Shown here: positions 17,431 to 23,729 of the stretch, in pieces
How the letters are laid out: the number at the start of each line of letters is the position of its first letter
Position numbering within the stretch: the stretch's first letter is position 1
NCBI RefSeq assembly: GCF_000754095.2
Contig: NZ_JQSG02000001.1
Span: 231,139 to 295,138 of the forward strand
Direction: 5' to 3'
Length of the DNA stretch: 64,000 nt
From: Acidihalobacter prosperus
GTDB lineage: Bacteria; Pseudomonadota; Gammaproteobacteria; DSM-5130; Acidihalobacteraceae
The notes under the pieces: model-generated
Told to the model about the DNA's origin: nothing
Database searches by the model: none
The model's input: the letters and a program-made list of their open reading frames with translations, nothing else
Made by a program: the position numbers and the translations under genes

Positions 17431-18267
17431 TCAGGTTGATGTCGGCGCGTGACCGGCCCGCACCGAGATCCGCGAGCCGGCACGGCGCATCAGGATCAGA
17501 ATGGTGGCGAGCGCCAGCCCGTAGGCCAGTACCTGTATGCCCATCGGGCGGTCGTTGTAGCCGATGAGCACATGTAGCAGCATGCCTGCCCAGCTGCTCT
17601 GGTCCAGCCACGCGGAGCTGTTCCATAGTTGTTGTCCGAGTGCGGGCAGCAGGCCGGCCTGATTTAGGAATCCGGCGGCATTGGCCGCAAGCCCCGCTGC
17701 GAGCAGCAGGATCATCCAGCCGGTCACGCGAAAGAAATATCCGACAGGGATGGCGAGCAATCCTCGATAGAGCAGCAGCCCCAATAGCGCGCCGCCTCCG
17801 AGCCCGAGCAGGGCGCCGCCGGCGAGGGGGCCCAAAGGACTGCCGCTGACCGACAGGCTGTACAGGAACAAGGCGGTTTCCGAGCCTTCGCGCATGACCG
17901 CCAGTCCCGCGACCAGGGCCAGAGCCGACAGCGGTTTGAGACCGACGCCGACGTCGTGCCCGACCTGTTTCATCTGCGCGGCGAGCGTACGTCCGTGTGC
18001 GCTCATCCAGATGTTATGCCAAGCTAGCATGACCACTGCGGACAGAAGGATGCCCGCATTGAGCAGTTCCTGGCCGCGCCCCTCCAGGGCGTCGGCGATT
18101 CCCCCCGCGAAGGCGGCCACCCCGAGAGCGCCGAGCAGGCCGCCGAGCAGGCCACCCAAGACCCATCGGCCGCGCTCGGCGATGTCGCGGCTCGCGCCGA
18201 GCACGATGGACACCACGAGCGCGGCTTCGAGCACCTCGCGGAACACGATCAATGCGGCGGCTAGCAT
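17431..18267 (-). CDS. FTR1-family high-affinity iron permease (EfeU-like)
   Basis: 278 residues with about seven hydrophobic segments over the whole length. The two Glu-containing iron-path motifs are present: FREVLEAALVV (Arg10-Glu11) in the first helix and MREGSETALFLY (Arg126-Glu127) in a central one. The family moves iron across the inner membrane, usually coupled to a periplasmic partner. Here the gene before it (9 bp upstream) encodes a small exported cupredoxin, resembling an EfeU plus a minimal EfeO-type arrangement. No EfeB peroxidase or full EfeO is present. A candidate Fur box precedes the pair. Confidence 0.92.
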   Translation of the reverse strand: MLAAALIVFREVLEAALVVSIVLGASRDIAERGRWVLGGLLGGLLGALGVAAFAGGIADALEGRGQELLNAGILLSAVVMLAWHNIWMSAHGRTLAAQMKQVGHDVGVGLKPLSALALVAGLAVMREGSETALFLYSLSVSGSPLGPLAGGALLGLGGGALLGLLLYRGLLAIPVGYFFRVTGWMILLLAAGLAANAAGFLNQAGLLPALGQQLWNSSAWLDQSSWAGMLLHVLIGYNDRPMGIQVLAYGLALATILILMRRAGSRISVRAGHAPTST

Positions 18268-18276
18268 CGCAACCCC

Positions 18277-18612
18277 CTAGCGGACGATGAGCACACCTTG
18301 CGCGGTGTCCTCGTGAAACTCGCCGAAAAAGCGGTACTGACCCGCGCGCAACGGCCCGACGCGCACCTTGGCCGTGGTATGGCCGGGGATGATTTTTTCG
18401 CGCTTGAGATCGTGGCTTTCGAATTCCTCGGCGGTGGCGTCTCGGTTTTCGATCACCAGGGTAATGCGCTTGTTCGCGGGCACGGTGATCTCGGCCGGCT
18501 GGAAGCGGTGCTGCTCGATGACCAGCTTGTAGCTGTCGGGGGCGGCGGCGGAAGCGCCGCCTGTGGCAAGCGCGAGCGTGACCAGCGCCAGGGCCGGGAG
18601 GCGTTTGTTCAT
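18277..18612 (-). CDS. Periplasmic cupredoxin-domain protein (EfeO N-domain-like), iron-uptake partner
   Basis: 111 residues from the ATG at 18612 (MNKRLPALALVTL...); a longer in-frame start would read through the putative Fur box. The signal peptide is ~1-23 (ASAAAP cleavage). The mature domain is a single cupredoxin fold: YKLVIEQHRFQPAEITVP, ITLVIENRD, EEFESHDLKREKIIPG and GQYRFFGEFHEDTAQG. The EEFESHDL segment and the final FHEDTA are typical of EfeO-type cupredoxins, which may bind or oxidise iron (or Cu) for the FTR1 permease. Cotranscription with the FTR1 gene supports this role. Confidence 0.88.
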   Translation of the reverse strand: MNKRLPALALVTLALATGGASAAAPDSYKLVIEQHRFQPAEITVPANKRITLVIENRDATAEEFESHDLKREKIIPGHTTAKVRVGPLRAGQYRFFGEFHEDTAQGVLIVR

Positions 18613-18671
18613 CGTCGTTGGCTCCTTGTGTGCAAAGGTGAAATATCTGTTCGCGCACAAGATAACGCAAA

Positions 18672-18686
18672 TGATAATGATTCGCA
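18672..18686 (-). promoter_or_regulatory. Candidate Fur box upstream of the cupredoxin-FTR1 operon
   Basis: TGATAATGATTCGCA matches the 7-1-7 Fur model TGATAATnATTATCA at 12 of 14 defined positions, within a wider run of ATGATAATGATT. It lies ~60 bp before the cupredoxin start, the normal place for iron-repressed control. Function is inferred from the match and from the iron-transport genes downstream. Confidence 0.7.
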
Positions 18687-18769
18687 ATCAGATATTGATC
18701 TGTCCCTAGTCGCGAGCCGAGACAAGGGGGCCGTGCGCCCGCCGTCGCCAGCGGGCGTACGTGTCGGGG

Positions 18770-19684
18770 TCAGGCGGTGTGGCCGGACGTGCCGGCCAGA
18801 CCGGCCGCCTGCCGCTGATCGGCGGCGAGTCCGGTCCAGTCGATATTGCCCTGGCCGGTGGCCAGCATGCGCAGGAAACGGTCGCCGAGCAGCGAGGCCA
18901 ACGGCATGGGCATTTCAGCGGCACGGGCGGCATCCTGGACGAGACGCATATCCTTGGCGCCTAGCCGCAAGGTGAATCCGGGTGGCGTGAAGCGTTGCTC
19001 GACGATGGCCTTGCCGTAGTTTTGATAGATCGGACAGGCGAACAGGGTCTGTGTGAGCAGCTGATGCACGGCCGATGCATCGACGCCATGCTTTTCAGCC
19101 AGCGAGTAGGCCTCGCCCATCGCCTCGATGGCCGAAGCGATGAGGAAATTGCCGGCGAGTTTGGTGACATTGGCGGCGGCGGGGTCTTCGCCGAACGCGT
19201 GGACACCCTGACCCATGGCGTCGAGCAGGGGCTGTAACCGGGCGCGCGCCGAGGTCGGACCCGCGAGGCACAGCCAAAGCTTGCCGGCGCGGGCGGCATC
19301 GGGACGCCCGAAGACCGGACAGGCCACATAGGCCACCCCATGCGCACGGTGGCGCGCGGCGAGCCGGCTGGCGGTGGCGGGCCCCAGGGTGCTCATCGAC
19401 AAGTGAATGCCGCCGTCGCCGATCTGTGCCAGCAGTGCGTCGTCGAAAACCGCTTCGACTGCGGCATCGTCCGCCAGCATGCTGACCACGATGCCGCCGC
19501 GCGAGACGGTTTCGAGCGGCCGTTGCGCGACGCGGGCGCCGGCTTCGGCCAGCGCGCGGCATTTGTCCTGGCTGCGGTTGTAGACGATCAGCGAATGACC
19601 GGACTCGATCAGGCGTGCGGCCATGCCCTGGCCCATCTGGCCGAGCCCGATGAATCCGATGGTTTGCGTGGATGTTTGCGTCAT
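18770..19684 (-). CDS. NAD(P)-dependent β-hydroxyacid dehydrogenase (HIBADH/GLYR family)
   Basis: 304 residues with an N-terminal Rossmann motif FIGLGQMGQGMAARL. NRSQDKCRALAEAGA, SMSTLGPATASRLA and the catalytic Lys segment AANVTKLAGNFLIAS follow. The C-terminal half is the all-helical 6PGDH-like dimerisation domain (LRLGAKDMRLVQDAA). Relatives reduce succinic semialdehyde, glyoxylate, tartronate semialdehyde or oxidise 3-hydroxyisobutyrate; the specificity cannot be read from motifs alone. It is the last gene of the tetR-adh-dlh-dsrE-OYE run (42 bp after the OYE gene), so a role in reducing small reactive aldehydes is plausible. Confidence 0.9.
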   Translation of the reverse strand: MTQTSTQTIGFIGLGQMGQGMAARLIESGHSLIVYNRSQDKCRALAEAGARVAQRPLETVSRGGIVVSMLADDAAVEAVFDDALLAQIGDGGIHLSMSTLGPATASRLAARHRAHGVAYVACPVFGRPDAARAGKLWLCLAGPTSARARLQPLLDAMGQGVHAFGEDPAAANVTKLAGNFLIASAIEAMGEAYSLAEKHGVDASAVHQLLTQTLFACPIYQNYGKAIVEQRFTPPGFTLRLGAKDMRLVQDAARAAEMPMPLASLLGDRFLRMLATGQGNIDWTGLAADQRQAAGLAGTSGHTA

Positions 19685-19726
19685 GCGGCCTCCTGGTGTG
19701 TGTGCGTATGTATCAAGTCGAACGCT

Positions 19727-20806
19727 TCAGCGCGGCTGCGCCCGCTGGTACTGCGGCGGCCAGGCGACGTCGGCGCCAAGCGCGTGCGCGGCATGCAACG
19801 GCCAGTAGGGGTCGCGCAGCAGTTCGCGTGCCAGCAGTACTGCGTCGGCCTGCCCGGTGACCAGTATGTGCTCGGCCTGCGTCGGCTCGGTGATCAGCCC
19901 GACGGCACCGGTGGCGACGCCCGCCTGGTTGCGCACGACCTGCGCGAAAGGCGTCTGGAATCCAGGCGCCGCGGGAATGCGGGCGTCGGGCACGAGGCCG
20001 CCGCTGGAGCAATCGATCAGGTCGATGCCGGCCTCGCGCAACCAGATGGACAGCTGTACGGACTGCGCGAGATCCCAACCGTCTTCCACCCAGTCGCTGG
20101 CCGAGATGCGCACGAACACCGGCAGCTCGTCGGGCCATTCGGCGCGTACGGCGCGGGCGATTTCCAGCGGCAGACGCGCGCGGTGCTCCAGGCTGCCGCC
20201 CCAGTCGTCCTCGCGTCTGTTCGACAGAGGCGACAGAAAGCTGTGCAGCAGGTAGCCGTGCGCCATGTGCAGTTCGACCACGTCGAAGCCGGCCTGGCGC
20301 GCGAGCCTGGCCGAGGCGACGAACTGTGCCTTGATACGTTCGATGCCGGCTTCGTCGAGTGTGTTCGGCTCGGCATGCGCCGGCGAAAACCGTAGCGCGC
20401 TGGGAGCGTCCGGCACCCAGCCGTTGCCGGCATCGGCCGGGATCGGATGGCCGCCGCGCCACGGTGCGTCGGTGGAGGCCTTGCGTCCGGCGTGGGCGAG
20501 CTGTACCGCCGGGACCGATCCCCGCATGCGGATAAAGTCGGTGATCCGGCGGTAGGCCTGGGCCTGGGCTTCGTTCCAGAGGCCGGCGTCGAAGGGCGTG
20601 ATGCGGCCTTCCGGGCACACGGCGCTGGCTTCGGCCATGACCAGGCCGGCGCCGCCGACGGCACGGCTGCCGAGGTGCACGAGGTGCCAATCGTTCGGCA
20701 TGCCGTTTTCGCAGGAATACTGGCACATCGGCGACACGAAGATGCGGTTGGGTACGGTCAGCTCACGTAGGGTAAGCGGCGAGAAGAGTCGGGTGTCCAT
20801 GTCCAT
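19727..20806 (-). CDS. Old yellow enzyme-family NADH:flavin oxidoreductase (YqjM-like)
   Basis: 359 residues from the ATG at 20806, preceded by AGGAG. A TIM-barrel FMN enzyme: LFSPLTLRELTVPNRI, SPMCQYS with Cys28 at the YqjM redox-tuning position, VQLAHAGRKAS, and ELHMAHGYLLHSFLSPLSNR carrying the substrate-binding His pair. WVEDGWDLAQ and VATGAVGLI bind phosphate near the C-terminus. Such enzymes reduce activated C=C bonds of α,β-unsaturated aldehydes, ketones, maleimides and nitro compounds. Membership in a TetR-controlled operon with an alcohol dehydrogenase recalls the NemR/NemA system. A 20-bp palindrome separates it from the dsrE gene. Confidence 0.93.
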   Translation of the reverse strand: MDMDTRLFSPLTLRELTVPNRIFVSPMCQYSCENGMPNDWHLVHLGSRAVGGAGLVMAEASAVCPEGRITPFDAGLWNEAQAQAYRRITDFIRMRGSVPAVQLAHAGRKASTDAPWRGGHPIPADAGNGWVPDAPSALRFSPAHAEPNTLDEAGIERIKAQFVASARLARQAGFDVVELHMAHGYLLHSFLSPLSNRREDDWGGSLEHRARLPLEIARAVRAEWPDELPVFVRISASDWVEDGWDLAQSVQLSIWLREAGIDLIDCSSGGLVPDARIPAAPGFQTPFAQVVRNQAGVATGAVGLITEPTQAEHILVTGQADAVLLARELLRDPYWPLHAAHALGADVAWPPQYQRAQPR

Positions 20807-20838
20807 GGCACTCCTGGGGCATCGGTCATGAATGGAAT

Positions 20839-20858
20839 CGCCGCCCGCGCGGGCGGCG
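20839..20858. repeat. Perfect 20-bp GC palindrome between the dsrE and OYE genes
   Basis: CGCCGCCCGC followed directly by GCGGGCGGCG: perfect 10-bp arms without a spacer, 4 bp after the DsrE stop and 32 bp before the OYE start. As RNA it would fold into a stable stem-loop. It may be an intra-operon attenuating or mRNA-processing hairpin rather than a true terminator, since no T-run follows. Confidence 0.5.
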
Positions 20859-20862
20859 TGCA

Positions 20863-21210
20863 TCAGAAGGTCATCATTTGATAACCCTGGTCGACGACGT
20901 TGACAAGATCCGCGCCGATGGCTTGCATCTGGATCTCCGCCTCGCGCAGGTTGTCCTCCTCGCCGAGTCCGCGGGCGTTGTAGATACAGGCGAGCGTGGT
21001 CACGCCGCTGGCGAGCAAGTCGTCGAGCACTGGCCTGAGGACGGGATCGTCCTTGAGCTGGCCGGGTACGCGCACGCCGGGGCCGAAGAAAAAGAAGCGT
21101 ATGTCCTCGAGGCGGTTCTGCTTGAGGGCCACCGACGTGAAGCGCAGGGCCATTTCGACCTTGACCGGGTCCTTCATGTCGGAGAGCAGTACGATCGCGA
21201 GCTTGGCCAT
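20863..21210 (-). CDS. Small cytoplasmic DsrE-family protein
   Basis: 115 residues, one compact domain: KLAIVLLSDMKDPVKVEMALRF, IRFFFFGPGVRVPG, VTTLACIYNARGLGEED and DLVNVVDQGYQMMTF. This is the DsrE/DsrF-like fold. The single Cys (in LACIYNARG) sits where DsrE relatives carry their persulfide-forming Cys, though in a different local sequence. It lacks a signal peptide, unlike the DsrE-like protein at 10 kb. The gene starts 3 bp after the dienelactone hydrolase gene, so the two are almost certainly cotranscribed. A sulfur-relay or thiol-related role in the electrophile operon is possible but not shown. Confidence 0.82.
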   Translation of the reverse strand: MAKLAIVLLSDMKDPVKVEMALRFTSVALKQNRLEDIRFFFFGPGVRVPGQLKDDPVLRPVLDDLLASGVTTLACIYNARGLGEEDNLREAEIQMQAIGADLVNVVDQGYQMMTF

Positions 21211-21213
21211 GAT

Positions 21214-21942
21214 TCAATCCTTGAGGTGTCGGGCGAAGAAATCCAGTGTCAGCCGCCAGGATTCGGCGGCCGCGCCGGCGTGGTAGCTGGCGCGCTGGTC
21301 GCAGAAAAAGCCGTGGCCGGCCTCGGGATAGACCTCGATGCCGTAACGCTTGCCTGCCGCGCTCAGGGCTTCGACGATGCGCGCATGTTCGTCCGGCGCG
21401 ATCGAACCATCCTTGGCGCCATAGTGCAGCAGCAGGGGCGCCTGCATGGACGGTATGCGGTCGAGCAGCGGCACGCGTCCGAGGCGGTCCTGCACGGGGG
21501 CGATGCCGCCGCCGTAGAACGCGGCGGTCGCACCCACGCGGTCGGCGCGGGCGCCATGGGTCAGAAAGGCATAGCGGCCGCCCATGCAGAAGCCGAGGAT
21601 GCCGGGCTTGCCGCCCGCCACCGCGGGATGGGTCGCGAGCAGGTCGAGCGTGGCGTCGACCTCGCCCATGACCTGTCCGTCGTTCAGGCTGCGCAGGTGA
21701 GCGATGGCATGCTCGGAATCCGCGTAATCGTAGACATGACCGTGGTAGAGGTCGGGCACCAGGGCGACATAGCCCGCGCCCGCCAGCCGTTTGGCCAGCG
21801 ACCGGAAATGATCGTTGACGCCATAGGCCTCGATGAAAATCACCACGGCTGGATGCGGCCCGGCGGTTGCGGGACGCGCGAGATAACCGCGCAACTCACT
21901 TGCGATGTCGATCCACTCGGCCTGTGTATCGGTCGTGCTCAT
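21214..21942 (-). CDS. Dienelactone hydrolase-family protein
   Basis: 242 residues with an α/β-hydrolase fold. The Cys-His-Asp triad of this family is visible: Cys119 in GFCMGGRYAF, Asp178 in YGAKDGSIAP and His210 in EAGHGFF. Upstream strands are VVIFIEAYGVNDHFRSLAKRLA and LVPDLYHG. Family members hydrolyse cyclic enol esters, and many have unknown physiological substrates. No other chlorocatechol or β-ketoadipate gene is present, so classical dienelactone degradation is unlikely. It sits between the alcohol dehydrogenase (16 bp gap) and dsrE (3 bp gap) in the TetR-linked operon. Confidence 0.93.
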   Translation of the reverse strand: MSTTDTQAEWIDIASELRGYLARPATAGPHPAVVIFIEAYGVNDHFRSLAKRLAGAGYVALVPDLYHGHVYDYADSEHAIAHLRSLNDGQVMGEVDATLDLLATHPAVAGGKPGILGFCMGGRYAFLTHGARADRVGATAAFYGGGIAPVQDRLGRVPLLDRIPSMQAPLLLHYGAKDGSIAPDEHARIVEALSAAGKRYGIEVYPEAGHGFFCDQRASYHAGAAAESWRLTLDFFARHLKD

Positions 21943-21958
21943 ATAGACTCCTTGGCGA

Positions 21959-22990
21959 TCAATTCGAAGACGGGTCCATGGTCAGGACGACGCGAAAGCG
22001 CGCTTCGTTGTTGAGCATGCGCTCGTAGGCCGCCTTGGCCTGTTGCAGCGGGTAGGTTTCGACCATGGCCTTGACGCCGGACAGCGCGCTGAAACGCAGG
22101 GTGTCCTCGGAGTCGCGCGCGTGACCGGCCGCCCATCCGCTCAGACTGTGGTGGCCGGCAATGAGTTGCAACGGCGTGACTTCGATCGGTTCGTGGTCCA
22201 CGCCGACGACGATCATTTGTCCGTGGCGTCCAAGGCCCGAGAACAGCGCGCTGACGAGGCGACTGTTGGGGGCAGTGGCGAGGATCAGGCGCGCGCCGCC
22301 GAGCGCCTGCAAGGCGGCCACGCCGTCGTCGGACGCTGTGTCGATGTAATGGTCCGCGCCGAGCTCCAGGGCCAGCGCTTCCTTGTCGGCACCGCGCGAG
22401 AGGGCGACGGTGCGAAAGCCCATGCGGTGGGCGAATTGGATGCCGAGATGGCCGAGTCCACCGATGCCCTGAACCGCGACCAGGTCGCCGGGACGCGCGT
22501 TGCTGTTGCGCAGGGCGTTGTAGGTGGTGATGCCGGCACACAACAGGGGTGCCGCATCGATCGAATCAAGGGCGTCGGGTATGGCGGCGAGGCTTTCGGC
22601 GGGTGCTGTCATGTATTCGGCATAACCGCCGTCGAAGGAAATGCCGGTGATCTTGGCGCTGACGCAATTCATGAAATCGCCCTCGCGGCACGCCTCGCAG
22701 GCGTGGCAGTGCCCCCCATGCCAACCCACGCCAACCCGCTGTCCCGACTGCCATGCGGAAACGCCCGGGCCAAGCGCGTCGACCACGCCGACGACTTCAT
22801 GGCCGGGGATTCTCGGGTATTCGATGCCGGGGAACAGGCCTTCCTTGACGAACAGGTCGCTGTGGCAGATGCCGCATGCCTGCACACGAATGCGGACCTC
22901 GCCCGGGCCGGGCGTCGGCAGCGGACGTTCGACGAGTTCGAAATCGCCGCCCGGACGGGCGACTTGGATGGCGTTCATGGTTGGGGGCAT
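21959..22990 (-). CDS. Zinc-dependent alcohol dehydrogenase (MDR superfamily)
   Basis: 343 residues from the ATG at 22990, with GAGGAG 11 bp upstream; an alternative start 12 bp downstream is also possible. Catalytic zinc ligands are Cys39 (ACGICHSD) and His64-Glu65 (IPGHEVVG). The structural zinc is bound by Cys95, 98, 101 and 109 in GGHCHACEACREGDFMNC. The Rossmann fold has VQGIGGLGHLGIQFAH. This is the AdhA/AdhP-like group oxidising primary alcohols or reducing aldehydes with NAD(P)H. It is the first structural gene after tetR, behind a palindromic operator, and so is the probable direct target of the regulator. Confidence 0.94.
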   Translation of the reverse strand: MPPTMNAIQVARPGGDFELVERPLPTPGPGEVRIRVQACGICHSDLFVKEGLFPGIEYPRIPGHEVVGVVDALGPGVSAWQSGQRVGVGWHGGHCHACEACREGDFMNCVSAKITGISFDGGYAEYMTAPAESLAAIPDALDSIDAAPLLCAGITTYNALRNSNARPGDLVAVQGIGGLGHLGIQFAHRMGFRTVALSRGADKEALALELGADHYIDTASDDGVAALQALGGARLILATAPNSRLVSALFSGLGRHGQMIVVGVDHEPIEVTPLQLIAGHHSLSGWAAGHARDSEDTLRFSALSGVKAMVETYPLQQAKAAYERMLNNEARFRVVLTMDPSSN

Positions 22991-23040
22991 GGTTTCGGAG
23001 GCTCCTCTTTTCCGTGTGGGTGTCATCCGGGTGGATGATA

Positions 23041-23058
23041 ATACAGACCGGTCGGTAT
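23041..23058. promoter_or_regulatory. Candidate TetR-family operator
   Basis: ATACAGACCGGTCGGTAT is an interrupted palindrome with 8 of 9 base pairs matching and the core GACCGGTC. This is the classic shape of TetR/AcrR-family operators. It lies 51 bp before the alcohol dehydrogenase start and 42 bp after the tetR stop. The adjacent regulator most likely binds it to control the adh operon. Confidence 0.75.
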
Positions 23059-23099
23059 GTTGCAAGGCGCGGGCCACATCCTCGCTTCCCGCGGCGGAC

Positions 23100-23720
23100 T
23101 CAGTCTGCCGGCGTGCCCAGTTGCGCCAGATAATCGCCGAGCGTGCGCATGCACCCACGATAGGCTTCGATATCCTGCAGGTTCTTGCTCAGGCCTGCAC
23201 AGCCTTCCATGGATGCGATGACAAACAGTGCCGCTTGCTTGCAGTCGACCTCGGGACGTATCTGTCCGAGCGCGCGCGCTCGGCGCAAGGCCTGCGTGAG
23301 TGCATCGGTCCAGTCCTGCAGCACCCGGTGCAGGGCGTTGCGGAAGACTTCGTCGCAGGGGCTCATTTCCTGAATCAGGTTGTTGAGATCGCAGCCGAGA
23401 CGCACGTTCGCAGGATCGGCGTCGCGCTGCTTGCGGTCGAGCAGGCCTGCGAGCAGGTCCAGCGGACGCTCGGCCTGCATCAGGGGATCGATCCACTCGC
23501 GGCGCACACGGGCGGCGATGACCTCCTCGACGACCGCGATGCCAAGAGCCTGTTTGGTATCGAAATGATGGTAGAGCGCGCCCTTGCTTAGCCCCGTGTC
23601 GGCGAGTATCCGTTCCAGACTGGCGGCCTGGAAGCCGCGTTCGTAGATTTCGCGATGCGCGGCGCAGAGCAGGCGCTGACGCGTGTTTTCGGGGTTGCAC
23701 TGACGGGCGGTTTGATTCAT
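23100..23720 (-). CDS. TetR/AcrR-family transcriptional regulator
   Basis: 206 residues. The N-terminal helix-turn-helix (~12-58) reads AASLERILADTGLSKGALYHHFDTKQALG, the standard TetR recognition region. The C-terminal ligand domain (~60-200) holds Cys residues in LGCDLNNLIQEMSPCDEVFR, a segment reminiscent of thiol-sensing relatives such as NemR. Whether these Cys act as sensors is inference. The gene lies 9 bp after glgP but heads the adh-dlh-dsrE-OYE-HIBADH genes, with an operator-like palindrome in the gap downstream. It probably represses that operon and responds to an electrophile or aldehyde. Confidence 0.92.
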   Translation of the reverse strand: MNQTARQCNPENTRQRLLCAAHREIYERGFQAASLERILADTGLSKGALYHHFDTKQALGIAVVEEVIAARVRREWIDPLMQAERPLDLLAGLLDRKQRDADPANVRLGCDLNNLIQEMSPCDEVFRNALHRVLQDWTDALTQALRRARALGQIRPEVDCKQAALFVIASMEGCAGLSKNLQDIEAYRGCMRTLGDYLAQLGTPAD

Positions 23721-23729
23721 CGATGTGAC

